Shown: piece after piece, positions 1 to 11,719 of the stretch | How the letters are laid out: every line of letters begins with the position of its first letter | Position numbering within the stretch: position 1 is the stretch's first letter | Origin: Phialocephala subalpina | Lineage: Eukaryota; Ascomycota; Leotiomycetes; Helotiales; Mollisiaceae | Length of the DNA: 64,000 nt | Reading direction: 5' to 3' | NCBI GenBank assembly: GCA_900073065.1 | Contig: FJOG01000005.1 | Location: 1,107,420-1,171,419 of the forward strand | Notes under the pieces: generated by a model | Told to the model about the DNA's origin: nothing | What the model saw: only the letters and a program-made list of their open reading frames with translations | Databases searched by the model: none | Translations under genes and position numbers: made by a program

Positions 1-3000
1 CCAGAGCTTCCTTCAAAGACTGTGAAAGACTTCATTCCATACCTCGCCAAGCATCCCGACACTCCCATCGCCGCCCTCATCGAGCCTTATAAGGCATTCG
101 AATCCGAGCTTCGCAAGGTCTACGCCCAACAGCCAGACCATGAGGCAGTGACGGATGGCACCGTCAACTTGGTGCCTATCTTCGATGGCCACGAGCAGGA
201 GCTGAAGATTCGTGCTCGAGACCTGGACAAGGAAAACGACGATGAGAAGTCAAAGTAAGTTATCACCAATTTTCCTGATCATTACTGACATCTATAGGTA
301 TATCATGTCCTTGAAGCCGGAAGACCGTAAGCCTAATGGAGCTCCTGCTGTCGTCAGCTCCTTCAAGGACTTCCAGCAGAACTTCAACCTCTTCTCCGAA
401 TCAGCTCTCACGGATCTCGATTGGAGCAATATCGTGGCTGCTGGCTCTGCTGTCACCACTGCTTTGCTTCCCGTCCCCGAGAAGTGGGCTGAAAGCAAGA
501 GAAGCATGAGAGAATACTATCATGAACATCTCGCCCCCGCCAGTGACGTCGACCTCTTCTTGTATGGGCTCAACGAAGAGCAAGCATTGGAAAAGATCAA
601 GCAGATTGAGAAGAACATCAAGGATAGCATTCTCCACGAGACAACTACGATCAGAACCAAAAACGCAATCACGATCGCCAGTCAATATCCAACCCGCCAC
701 GTCCAAATCGTCTTGCGATTGTACGACTCGGTCTCACAGATTATCACTGGCTTCGATGTAGATTGCGCTTGTGCAGCTTACGATGGCAAACAAGTATATG
801 CTGCCCCTCGAGCTATCGCTGCTTTTGTCACTCAATGCAACACGATTGATCTCACTCGCCGTTCTCCATCTTACGAGAACCGTCTTTCCAAGTACAGCCA
901 TCGTGGTTTCGAAGTTCATTGGCCTCTTCTGGATCGTACTCGCCTCGACCCTACGATTTTCGAGCGATCTTTCGGTCGAACCCAAGGTCTCGCCCGACTT
1001 CTGATTCTCGAGAAGCTGCCGAAGTCTGCCGATCGTGATTCTTACAGTAAGTAATGTCGCTTGCTCCGTCTCCTATTAACCATCTCAAAGCAACCAAGTG
1101 CTGACTCTCCTATCTTCTAGTGGACCAGCGTCGCGAGGAACGAGGTCGCCCAGCATTGCAACGTGGATGGCGCCATCAATACAAGATGGGTGGCAACATC
1201 AAGGATCAAGAAGAAGACGAGGTGGCCGAGTGGGTTGAGCAGGAGGAAGTCGCTTCCTATCACACGATGACCGTACCGTATGGACCGAAGTATCATGCCG
1301 CCAGAATCAATCGCCTTCTCTACGCCAAGGATCTTCTTCTCAATGCCGAATGGAACCAGCCTGAAGATCGCGAAGTATACCTCCATCGACACCCATGCTT
1401 CTTTGGCACTGCTGAGGAAGTCCTCGAGGACTGTTGTGGCTACTGCCCAGTTCCAGAGACGGACGAAGAACATGAAGTTGCCGAAGAAGAGAGCAAGACC
1501 TACATTTCCGGCAAACTTAAATTCCTCATGGACGACCCAGGACGGCAGGAAATCGGGAGCTTCAACCCCATCACCGATGATGAATGGACAACAATGGCCT
1601 ATGTTGGCGACACTGCACGACTCTGCCAAGCTATTGTTGATGGCGACTTGGAGCATGTCGAGGATTGGTGCTCCCAGGAAGGTGTCGATGTCAACCGACG
1701 CGATTACACTGGACGCACTCCTCTCCATCTCGCCACGATGGCTTCCACGCCTGAGATTGTCCAATGCTTGATTGATCATGGAGCAAGAATGATCGCCAGA
1801 CTTGTTGATGGCAGAACTGCTCTGCACATTGCTGCTGCTCGTGGCAGTGTAGAGATGGTCAAGATGCTCATGGACCGAAGCTTGGCGAACGAAGAAGAGG
1901 AGGAGGAGAAGGATGAAGCTCGACGTACAGCCAAGCGAGCCGAGCGTGCTGCCAAAGAGAATCGCACCAAGAAGGAAGATGAGGACGAGAGCGATGCAGA
2001 GTCCGAGGCTTCTGAAATCACATTGGGAAGCGAGGAGGAAGATGAGAACGATTCGATGGTTACTGGATCATTTGTCAAGATCGACAAGGCGAAGAAGGAG
2101 GCTGCAGATGAAGGCGTGCCAGAGGATTCAGAAGAAGATCCTGATGTTTATGAGATTGATGTCATAGCTTGGGACTACGGCCTCTCACCTCTTCACGTCG
2201 CTATCCTCAACGGACATCTCGACATCGTCGACCTTCTCGTTTCAGAATACGGAGCGGATGTGCTGTTACCAGTCAAGCTTGTGGAGCCAGAGGACAAGCG
2301 CGCTCGTGGTGCAATCATGACCATCGTCCTAGCCATGTCACTTCCCACCGAGAAGGTCAAAAATATGGTCAAACTCCTGCTTGAGCTTGGTGCCACCTCT
2401 GCACAGGCTGATATGAATCACTTCACGGCTCTCCATTATGTAGTCAGCCAGAACCATCAAGATATCCTGGACCTCCTCTTGTCGAATGATCGTCCCGTCG
2501 CACTCAGCGTCCTAAACAATGTCAGCTCCCTCCAATATCCTCATCAAGGCGACACGCCTCTCTCAACCGCCATCGAGAACGAATACACAGACATGGTTGC
2601 GAAACTTCTTGCTCTTGGTGCGAAGCCGACGATTGAATTTGAAGAATGGGCTAAGAAGTATCTTGCCAACAACCAATGGGCGAAATCACAGGGTACAGAT
2701 TATACCATGGCTCAATACCGCGGTACGGTGATGCAGCCAATTGTTTCTGCTGCCGTCAAACAGATGGGAAAGAGTATTGAGGATCTGCTTGCACATGGGG
2801 CCGATCCATGCACTCTCGAGAAGCAAGCCTACAACGTCCTTCAGAATCCTCAACACGGCTACAACGTTGCCGAGGCCGTGCTGGACATCGTCCAGAAGAA
2901 GCTCAAAGCTCTGCGAGAGTAAGCATTCCTTCGTTTTTCAATCCGATTCCGGTCCATATGCTAATTTATTTGCTCTAGGTGGAAAGAGCCAGAACATGCC

Positions 3001-5645
3001 ATTCCAACAAAGCCAGAGAAGCTTCGTGCCAAATCCTGTTACACTTGTGGCCTCACCGAAGGTACATACCAATACTGGAGTGCCGAACAGGACTATGAGT
3101 CTAGGAAGAGATCCAACGATTCGGACTGGAAGAAATTTGAGGAAGATTCAAAAGTTCAGAAGCGGGATGATGGACTTGAGGAGAAGAAAGCAGCCATCGC
3201 CAAGCTCATCAAGGAACTTCAGAGTGCTGAGGAGGCATTGATCAAAGCTGGTGGCAAAACCTTCGCCGAAATGCATCCCAAGATTCAGAAGCATCCCGAA
3301 CACATTTCTAAACCTTACCAAGCCCCAGATCCCGAGCCATACAGAACCACTTTCAATTTCCGAGACCCCGCCTTGAACGATATCAAGAAAGGAGGCTACA
3401 AGCAATTGTTCGAAGCAGCTTGGAATAATGACTTAGAGAAGATCAAAGCTATCACACTCGCTCCATGGACCTGGGTGGACTCAAAGGTGAAGGAACCACC
3501 TCTCAAGGTTGCTATTCAGGACCAGAACGGGTTCAGTCCATTCTCGATTGCTGTCCTTCGTGGTCATCGGGATCTTGCGAAGCAGATTGTCGAGATTTGT
3601 GCCACGCAGTATCATAAGGACGATGGGGTGAGCACTCGCCAACGATGGAACATGCGCACTTTTGGGGACAGCGACGATGAGTCTGACAATGGCGAAGGTA
3701 ATTACTTGCCGTCTTGCCCCTTTTTCTCTCGTAGCACAGGCACCAATGTCCTTTCTCCAATGATACATTGCTAACTTCATCCAGATCTCCCGATCTTCTC
3801 TGAACTGGTCAGCGACAAGTTCACTGTCGATAATCTGGGCGAGGTTTCCAATGCTGTGAAGAGCGACGTTTTGCCACTTACCATGGTTGAATGGAATTGC
3901 AAGCCATACAGAGTCCTCGACCCTGAGCATAAGGACCGCGACTCCCAGACGCAGCTCCTGCACAGTGCTATTCATACGGATGATATGGGCCTGCTAAAGT
4001 TTGTCCTTGAGCTTGGATCAGAGCAACAACGATTACTTGCTCAAGAAGAGGATGATCAGAAGTGTTACTCCATCAGCCGATCTGCCTTCCTTCAAGCTAT
4101 CAAGCTCGGTCGGACTTCCATGCTGGCGGAGATGATCAAGGTATTTCATTCTTCTGAAGTGTTTGGTACATGCTGATAATTTCAGGCTACCGGTGTCGGC
4201 ATTCCACTCAACGAATTGATCGAGAAAAGTGGGGTTGAAATGAAGACAAAGCCAAGATACTATCAAGGTCTCAGTGTAGGCGGAAAGAAGCGAGCTGATT
4301 GGGCGCAAGCTCCTGGCGACAATCATCAAGTCATCGAGGAGAAGATTCCACCTGTTCTGCAAGCTGCTTATGCCGGTTCAATCGACTCTGTTGAATGGTT
4401 CATGAGCGATGCACCTCTCAGACGATACAAAGAATTCGCAGAAGCCAATAAGCACGACAAACGTATCAAGACCCTTGAAGCATCTGGCAAAGGATTCGAC
4501 AAGACCATCGGAACCTGGCTCAACGCTAAGAGTAGGTCAATATTCCAGCCCGTTTGTCCTATGCTGACATTTTCTAGGCGAACTAGTCCTTCATTGTGCT
4601 ATCTTGTACAATCCGAACACGCACAAGGATGAACCAACCGACATCTGTCTTATCAAGCATCTGATCTCTGTTGCCCCAGAGTCTCTCGAGCAGAAGTCTT
4701 CCGAAGGATGGACACCTCTCCAATTGGCTGTCATCAAGCAGCGCATCCCAATCATCGAATATCTCATCTCTATCGGAGCTAATCAACGTCACCGCGACAA
4801 GATGGGCCGAAACATGCTTCACAGTATGCTCCTCTCAACTCAGGCCTACACCCAGTATGGATTCAAAGGATGGGGCAAGACCGACCGAGAACGGCTGCAG
4901 AAGATCCTCGCGCTTTTCGATAAGGAAGCATTGAAGGAGATGTTCCTTGAGCGATGCACTGACAAGCCTGGAGCTCTGACACCATTGGCTTACTGGATGG
5001 CAAATCATGGTAATTACAAAGGGAAGAAAGTCATTGAGATTCTCTCGAAGTACTCTACAGGAGAAGACCTAGAGATGATTAATGGTGAAGGAGATTTACC
5101 TTTGCATGTGGTTCGTATTTCACATCCCATCCCTCTCCGTCTTCCTCAATGCTAACCATTTGCAGGCAATTAAGAATTCCCTCAGCACGCAGGCCGAATT
5201 CCTCCTGTCCTTAAATCCTTCCCTGCTCTACCGCGAGAACGCAACCGGTCGCACACCCCTCGAAATGTCCCGCGACATCTACATCGCTTCCCAAGTCGAG
5301 AACCCTCCTCAAGTCCACAAGGGTAATCAATGGAACCGCCACTACTACCCTGGCCAAATCGACTACAATTCCATCGTTCAACAACCTTTGAGCAACTTCA
5401 TTCCCAAGAAAGATAAGCCTGAGGAAAGCAAGAAGAGGACTTGGGAGATTTGTACAGAGGTGGATGAGGAGTTGAGAGGAGAGGGGAAGGCAACGAAGAG
5501 AAGATTAGTGAGTTTGTTTGAGGCGAATGAGGTTGCGAAGAGGGTTACGGCGATGAGGAGTAGGTATGGGGGTCATCAGATGGTGTTTAATGGTGGACTG
5601 GTGGATGGAGAGGGAAAGCCAGATGTTTTTAGTGAGTGGATGTAG
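1..5645 (+). CDS. Large ankyrin-repeat protein with an N-terminal nucleotidyltransferase-like segment (5' partial)
   Basis: The frame is open at base 1, so the N-terminus lies outside the window. Eight exons keep one frame: 1-254, 298-1046, 1121-2918, 2979-3697, 3785-4140, 4186-4531, 4578-5110 and 5166-5645, giving about 1,745 visible residues. Counting from the first visible codon, residues 134-240 hold a GS pair, then a D-V-D triplet (168-170) and a later D-V-D (238-240). This order matches the pol-beta nucleotidyltransferase core. Ankyrin-type TPLHLA/TALHIA/SPLHVA/TALHYV helices follow in exon 3, with an acidic Glu-rich insertion (about 1900-2060), and degenerate repeats return in exon 7. 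A CxxC pair lies in exon 4 near 3037. Ankyrin repeats usually mediate protein binding, so the protein may be a scaffold. Enzymatic activity is only inferred. Codon use and exon structure look intact. Confidence 0.85.
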
Positions 5646-6406
5646 GCGAGGAATGTCGATATTGCTTTTAGGAGCTCAGAATGTCTATGTCCGGATTATT
5701 GAAGGGTTTATGGGGCTAGAGCTCGGAGCTGGATGTCTTATTGAGCACATGTGGAATGAATCGCTTGTAGCATTCGCAGATCCATCCTTCTCCTCCTTCT
5801 CGTCTTCTTATATTTGCCTTGAACTTGCTCTCTGTAGGCCGTTTTCTTTTTCAGCGCGACAGCATTGCCCACAAAAATTGCTCTCCGTCAAATAGGGGGC
5901 GGGGTAACTCATGCTCGCCTGACCCCTGCCTTTACCGAGATCCACCAAAATCATTCAGGACAATGGGTGAAGAATATTGGACCAAAGCCTCTAGAACATC
6001 TTTCTTTGAGGTACAAGGACACTGTAGACCACCGCCAATTCGATGTTTTTGGGTATAAAGGAATGATTGAATCAGCCAGCGTACTTCTTATCACGTGCTG
6101 CTATTGTTGTCCGCTGCCTTTGTTCAAGATCAAGAACAATGCGAACGACGACACTACAAGCGATGCCTTGGCCACAGTAGCAGAACAATAGTATTGTCAT
6201 TAAAAAGCTGGAAACGGAAGGCAGTCTAACAAGCGAGCAAAACAGCTTGCGCTCGATCTGTTCAAGTAGAAGCCCTGCACCCATCAATAAGTCTTCCTCC
6301 ACCTGCCAGCCTTTTTCGAATTACGCTTTCAATCTTCTCAATCAAACGAGAATTGTTTGTAAGCTTTTTAATATCCTGGCTCCAGTCTTCTAAAACTTCC
6401 ACCACC
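5646..6406. other. Intergenic region with a G-rich element
   Basis: No convincing gene is seen. A G-rich element (AGGGGGCGGGGTAA, 5894-5907) is followed by a CCCCTG-CTTTACCGAG stretch, and a similar arrangement recurs at 15418-15478. It lies about 500 bp upstream of the next gene and could be promoter sequence or an old repeat. Confidence 0.4.
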
Positions 6407-7492
6407 ATGGCAGAATCCTCAAGACATATGTCAATGGCGAAAGATAACATCAGACACCTCTCTGAGGTCGATCTGACTGCTGGACAGTCATCGCATACCG
6501 GCCCGAACGAAGTCGCATTTTCCCCTCCGTCTTCTCCACCAGGCTATATAGCGAATGATGCTTATGAGATGCAACCAGTTCCTCATTCGACCAACCGTTT
6601 CCCAGCATCTCCTCCTGCCGAGCCACCGCAACCACCACCCAATGATGAATCGTCATTCCATCTCAACTTCTACAAACCTCGAACAGACTTTAGAACATAC
6701 CTTTTGGGTATGATCTTCCTTCTGATTGTAGCTCTGGTAGTCCTCTCGACTGTGTTCCCGATCAAGATTGCGAACTTGCAGAAACAATTGAGAGATCAGC
6801 CGAAGCCACGGAATATGACTCTCTCGACCACGATGTCGACGACGCTGTTCTCTACATTTTCTATGACTGCGTCGACCACGTTCTCAACTACAGCTTCAAC
6901 CACGCTGTCCACGACCCTGTTTTCGACGAAATCAACCGCCATCACCTCCTTGTCGACATTATCCACTACCGAGTCGACGACCATCTCAACCACAGCCTCT
7001 ACCACTCTATCAACCACGATTCTGTCGATGCAGACTACCGCACTACCCCAAGTAACATCAACGATAGTCACAACCCAAATCCAACCAACCATCATCCTCT
7101 CCATCTCGACCCTCCAAACGACCCTCCCAACCACCACCCAACTCAGCACCGTCACCTCGACATCTCTGGTGCCCACAATCCAACCCACATCGGTAGCCGT
7201 TTGCTGGAAACTCCTCAGCAACATCTGTTCCAACGTAACATCAGTCCCTGCCGATCTGACCAGCAACGTTAACGGATTCGGAGACTGTTTAAGTATTTTT
7301 CGATTTTTCTACTGTGGTCTGATTGATCATCTGCAAACAATTGGTGACATGATTATCCCCGCGGATTCATCACCTATTTGTGGAGGAATGCTGAATTTTT
7401 GTGAGAAGGAGGTTGCTGGGGTCAAGGGAAGGGGGGTTGGTGGATGGTACGATGAGGGAGAGGGAAGGGGATGTGAGGAGTGGGACCGGTAA
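6407..7492 (+). CDS. Ser/Thr-rich single-pass membrane protein
   Basis: A single-exon frame of 361 residues. The start is chosen at 6407 because the context ACCACCATGG is near optimal and the upstream in-frame ATG (6353) would add a poorly placed hydrophobic segment. Residues 1-96 are hydrophilic and proline-rich, with a PPGY (PPxY) motif at 44-47. Residues 98-119 form a clear transmembrane helix. Residues about 135-280 are dominated by STT/TTS repeats typical of heavily O-mannosylated fungal surface domains. The C-terminal part holds several cysteines. The topology is probably N-in with the glycosylated part outside, as in fungal wall-sensor or mucin-like proteins, but no family is recognised. 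The last 80 residues are less protein-like, so a missed 3' intron is possible. Confidence 0.65.
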   Translation: MAESSRHMSMAKDNIRHLSEVDLTAGQSSHTGPNEVAFSPPSSPPGYIANDAYEMQPVPHSTNRFPASPPAEPPQPPPNDESSFHLNFYKPRTDFRTYLLGMIFLLIVALVVLSTVFPIKIANLQKQLRDQPKPRNMTLSTTMSTTLFSTFSMTASTTFSTTASTTLSTTLFSTKSTAITSLSTLSTTESTTISTTASTTLSTTILSMQTTALPQVTSTIVTTQIQPTIILSISTLQTTLPTTTQLSTVTSTSLVPTIQPTSVAVCWKLLSNICSNVTSVPADLTSNVNGFGDCLSIFRFFYCGLIDHLQTIGDMIIPADSSPICGGMLNFCEKEVAGVKGRGVGGWYDEGEGRGCEEWDR

Positions 7493-8500
7493 TTCGACTT
7501 AGAGAGAAATGGTAGATAGACTAGAATTAAGTGATAGTAGCAGAAAATGCATCGACTACTGTAGCTCTGGCCGCTGAGCTTAGCGACGCTGAATGTAGAA
7601 GAAAGAGACAAACATGATAATGGGTAAAGCTGGGCACTACTTAGTGTCCCTCGTATTCGTAATAATATTAATGGAAGATCTGACAATAACAATATCAATT
7701 CAAACTTCTTTGGGTACAGGAAATTTTTTTATGTGATATTCCGAGGTTTATTCCCTCGCCTCTCCGCTTTAACAAATTGATAACTTAAAAATTATTTTTC
7801 GCGCTTGGTAAGATCTTACATTGGGGGTGTCCTGCCTGTGAACGATGCGTCATAATTAGCCCCAACTGCATTTGTCGAGCCAAACTTGAATGTAAACAAA
7901 TATATTTCAACACAAAGAGATTTTCGACCTTGCAGTAAAATCGAGTAACTTTTGCTTTCGCTAAGACTTAAAAAGGTACTTTTGAGACAATTCAGAGTTG
8001 GAAGCAGCCAATAATTGAGATGGCTGTAGCGATTATAGGAGCTACATATAAATTTCCTCCCTACGGTAATATCAAGTCCATAAAATCATACAAAAAGTCG
8101 ATAAATTTATCAATTCCTAGTCTATAATTTATAGACTCAAAATCTATAATATATAGAAAACTACTCTATATAATATAGATAGTAACTCTATAAAAAAGTC
8201 TATAATGCCGTAACAAATTGTGCACTCTATAATCGAGATTTTGACGCATATTCTATTCTATATTTATCAACTGATCTATTCTAGAATGCCCCTTATTCTT
8301 TTGCTTATCTATTAACACCCAAATATGCCACTATTCCCAAATCTAATTCTCTGCCTCCTTTCCTTCTCTGCCTACCTCCTTATTTATTTACCTCCTCGAT
8401 TATAAATTTCCTCGACTCGATAAGTTCGTTCGATCGTTCTATAAAACCTAGACTTCAAAATTAGACAGAGTTTTTAAGAGGGAGTAACGCGTACCTCTAA

Positions 8501-8536
8501 TGCCAGTGCCAGTGCCAGAGAGTGCCAATGCCAATG
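8501..8536. repeat. Short TGCCAG/TGCCAA tandem repeat
   Basis: The hexamer TGCCAG and its variant TGCCAA are repeated about five times, immediately before the left minisatellite arm. Confidence 0.7.
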
Positions 8537-8547
8537 GTCTAATCCAA

Positions 8548-8613
8548 GGAGTGCAGTTGATAGGAGTGCAGTTAATAGGAGTGCAATTAATGAGAAGAGT
8601 GCAGTTGATGGGG
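8548..8613. repeat. Minisatellite array, left inverted arm
   Basis: Four units of the form GTGCAGTTGATAGGA (period 15, one unit 18). They are the reverse complement of the larger array at 8732-8859. Confidence 0.85.
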
Positions 8614-8731
8614 GAAAGCATAGGCCACGTAAACAAACCTCCGCGTCAGCCAATAATAGACGCGTTTTAGCCCACTTAATATTACGCTCGAGCGCTTTTT
8701 CTCGATTTACCTCGTCTTAACAGCAAAGCTC

Positions 8732-8859
8732 CTCCTATCAACTGCACCCCTCCCATTAACTGTACTCCCATCAACTGCACTCCCATCAACTGCACTCCCA
8801 TCAACTGCACTCCCATCAATTGCACTCCCATCAACTGCACTCCTCCCATCAACTGCACT
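8732..8859. repeat. Minisatellite array, right inverted arm
   Basis: About eight units of CCCATCAACTGCACT (period 15, with minor variants such as AATTGCAC and AACTGTAC). Together with 8548-8613 it forms a large imperfect inverted repeat around a spacer of about 118 bp. Confidence 0.88.
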
Positions 8860-9284
8860 TATTGGAATCCGGTGATAAATAAAGAAGAATTCGCGAGCAA
8901 CTTATTTACTATAGTATTAAATTAAATGACTCGAATTTCGAGAAGTAATAACGTTTTTAGAGTTTTAAAGTTTTAAAGTAATTTCAAGTTATCAACTTTA
9001 AGTCTATAATCTCCTTTTATTTTTTGGACTTTATAATCGAATTTCTATTTTATCGATATTAAATAGTTAAATATCGATAATAACTCTATATTTTAATCGG
9101 CCGTAAAACCCAATTATAAATTTATTTCTATTATAATAAACTACTAGTCTATAAAAATATCTAGAAGTTTGTAAATATAGACCCCTAGCCTCCGTAGGGC
9201 CTATGGATATGAAATTATATGATCTTTTTATTGACCTTCGTGTTAAATGTAGCGTCTTCCTGACATTGGGAAGCATTTGCTTAC

Positions 9285-9371
9285 ACAAATGGTTGTATTA
9301 TCACTGGGGCCAACCCCGCAAGTGCTCATGTGACTGTTGAGGATACTATCAACGCTTTCAAGAAGCTTTAA
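9285..9371 (+). pseudogene. C-terminal relict of a DJ-1/PfpI (Hsp31-like) protein
   Basis: The frame 9285-9371 reads TNGCIITGANPASAH followed by a short helix and a TAA stop. The ITGxNPASA motif is the characteristic C-terminus of DJ-1/PfpI glutamine-amidotransferase-like proteins (Hsp31 type). No upstream catalytic region with its nucleophile cysteine is found; the sequence before it is AT-rich. It is best read as the 3' end of a gene destroyed by the repeat island. Confidence 0.55.
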
Positions 9372-9718
9372 GGGACGCTCTTTAAACTAGGAAGCAGCGT
9401 CCACTGGATCGATTCACCGAAGAACATCTCTCAAAACCCCGTGAGATGCTTGAAAATGAGTGTGATTGAATTGGAGAGCAGAACAAATATACCGGGAAGG
9501 TTTGACCATGAGCTTGGGTGGAAAAAAACATTGCGTTGTATTTCTTGCCAAGTTCCCATCTTGGACTGTCTTCCTAAATAACCGACTAGCCCAATTCATG
9601 CTTTGATGTCGTTCTATAAGTCTATTGCCAAGCTCCTAGACCCAATCATAACCTCTCTATGAGCCTAACATATGGACAATCGACTGAGCCTGATTATGCT
9701 GTCTTTCCTCTACTACTC
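9372..9718. other. Intergenic stretch before the gap
   Basis: No gene is recognisable. The sequence simply runs into the run of Ns. Confidence 0.4.
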
Positions 9719-10239
9719 NNNNNNNNNNNNNNNNNNNNNNNNNNNNNNNNNNNNNNNNNNNNNNNNNNNNNNNNNNNNNNNNNNNNNNNNNNNNNNNNNN
9801 NNNNNNNNNNNNNNNNNNNNNNNNNNNNNNNNNNNNNNNNNNNNNNNNNNNNNNNNNNNNNNNNNNNNNNNNNNNNNNNNNNNNNNNNNNNNNNNNNNNN
9901 NNNNNNNNNNNNNNNNNNNNNNNNNNNNNNNNNNNNNNNNNNNNNNNNNNNNNNNNNNNNNNNNNNNNNNNNNNNNNNNNNNNNNNNNNNNNNNNNNNNN
10001 NNNNNNNNNNNNNNNNNNNNNNNNNNNNNNNNNNNNNNNNNNNNNNNNNNNNNNNNNNNNNNNNNNNNNNNNNNNNNNNNNNNNNNNNNNNNNNNNNNNN
10101 NNNNNNNNNNNNNNNNNNNNNNNNNNNNNNNNNNNNNNNNNNNNNNNNNNNNNNNNNNNNNNNNNNNNNNNNNNNNNNNNNNNNNNNNNNNNNNNNNNNN
10201 NNNNNNNNNNNNNNNNNNNNNNNNNNNNNNNNNNNNNNN
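9719..10239. other. Assembly gap (521 Ns)
   Basis: Unresolved bases. The gap adjoins the AT-rich repeat island, so it may conceal more repeat sequence. Frames crossing it are meaningless. Confidence 0.99.
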
Positions 10240-10244
10240 TATTG

Positions 10245-11719
10245 TCAAAATCGCCAACTTGCCTCCAATTTCTTCGCCAACTTCTCTGCAGCTCTGCCCT
10301 CTGCCCTCTTTTTCACAATCTCCATCCATCTTGCGGATCGTCCCCATTGGTCCTCATAAACCCAGTCCTCCTGATCCTTGGGCTTCTCGAATGATTTATG
10401 TCCACCTAAGTTCAGGACTTCCAACGACTCCAAACTAGAAACCACCTTCTCGACCACTTCATCGATGCGCTCGTCATCCGTCTTGCCCGTGTTGCCATAT
10501 TGATCATCATCCCAAAGGTATTGTATCATATTCCACTTGTCATCCTCCATGTGCAAAGTCAGGACTCGAAGATGTGGGCAGGTATTCTTCAGGATTGTTG
10601 TAAAGAAGGGGAGCATCCGTCCAAACCCAAGGCCCTTGACATGTACTGTTACATTATCCAGCTCGTCATCGGGGTCCGGCTTGTGGAGGGTCTTCATGCA
10701 CCCCTCGATCTGGATCTTGGTGAGCAAGGAGGTGTTCATTCGGCCAATGCGCCAGAAGAATGTGAGCATCGGATCTCTGGCCACGAGCTTCGGTCGAAAT
10801 GCCCCCTTTGGCTTGCCGTCCTCGCCGATGATCTTGTAGAACATCCTATCCAAGTTATTTGAGATCTTGACTTGTGATTGTGGGCGTCCATTCTTGCTGT
10901 TTGGGTGACCTGGAATGTAGTCGGGGAAGTGGGAGAGTTCGTCATACTCGTGAACATGTTGTCCATCAAAGGGTCGACTAGATCCAGTAATGAACGCGAA
11001 TGTGTTCTCACCATAGAGGATTTGCGAGCATTCTTCCAGTGCTTGCTTGTTGGCTCGCAATATTCCAAGCTCCAATCTTGGTAAGTCGACTTCAATTCGG
11101 TTGATGACCTGGGGTCCTGCTTCTCCGTTGTTGCCGCGGTGGACAACATCACATCCAACTTGGATTCCGAACTGATTATTAAATGTATAAGGAAGAGATT
11201 TTTGTCCACCAGCAATGAGTTCTCTTTGTGTGAATGTCGGCTCCGTTGGAATCGTGATCGTCACCGTCTGGTATCCATACCCATACCGGCCTCCGGGGAA
11301 CTCTGGCTCGTAGTCGCCCCACCAACGCCCGTAGCTCCGAGAGCTCGAAGCTTTTTGGTGAAGTTCGTTCCATTGGTACTTGTATGTCTTCTCAGGATGC
11401 TCTTCAGAGACGTAATAATGACCCCCAGCTTTGCGACTAGAGATCCGCCACCAATGCACATATCCAGGCAGGATAGTACCACGGCGGCGTAACAGCAATC
11501 TCCAGATCATGTCGCGGATGTCTATTGTCAGTGGTTAGCTTGCTAAATTTAATATTTGGTCTTCGGGCTTGGCTTACCACGAGGGAGCTTGTTGAGAATG
11601 TTCTTTGCCTCGAGTTCTGTGCGAATAGCGGCTTCCTTCGCCTCACGCTCTTGGCGGATGATAGCTGCCTCCGCAGCTCGCGACTCCGCTGTCGACAAGA
11701 GAGCCTTGCGATAATCCAT
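10245..11719 (-). CDS. F-box-like (DUF7730-type) protein
   Basis: Two exons: complement 11578-11719 and 10245-11521, joined phase-consistently (GTAAG donor, TAG acceptor), give 472 residues. Residues 1-42 form an alanine- and charge-rich amphipathic helix. Residues 45-58 carry an F-box-like LPRDIRDMIWRLLL motif. The body includes an EVDLPRLELGILRANKQ stretch and YGENTFAF, typical of the large ascomycete F-box-like families that may act as substrate receptors or have unknown roles. The TGA stop lies only five bases from the N gap. The preceding lysine-rich helix looks like a natural end, but the true terminus could be affected by the gap. The upstream region of 2.3 kb is empty. Confidence 0.75.

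Larger units (their letters stand above)
7493..9284. other. AT-rich intergenic island
   Basis: There is no supportable gene. From about 7700 the composition becomes strongly AT-rich, with many CTATA/TATAG runs (8095-8290 and 8880-9180). This resembles sequence degraded by repeat-induced point mutation, although no parent transposon can be recognised by eye. Minisatellite arrays (listed separately) sit inside it. Confidence 0.5.

Noticed and set aside
6796..7266. 156-codon minus-strand frame rich in Val/Asp
   Set aside because: It is the mirror of the STT-repeat coding sequence on the plus strand; the repeat composition keeps the opposite frame open.
8548..8859. CRISPR-like reading of the repeated 15-mers
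   Set aside because: The units are contiguous with no unique spacers, and the organism is a fungus. It is a minisatellite.
9659..10438. Long frames running across 9719-10239 on both strands
   Set aside because: They exist only because Ns contain no stop codons. Nothing supports coding.
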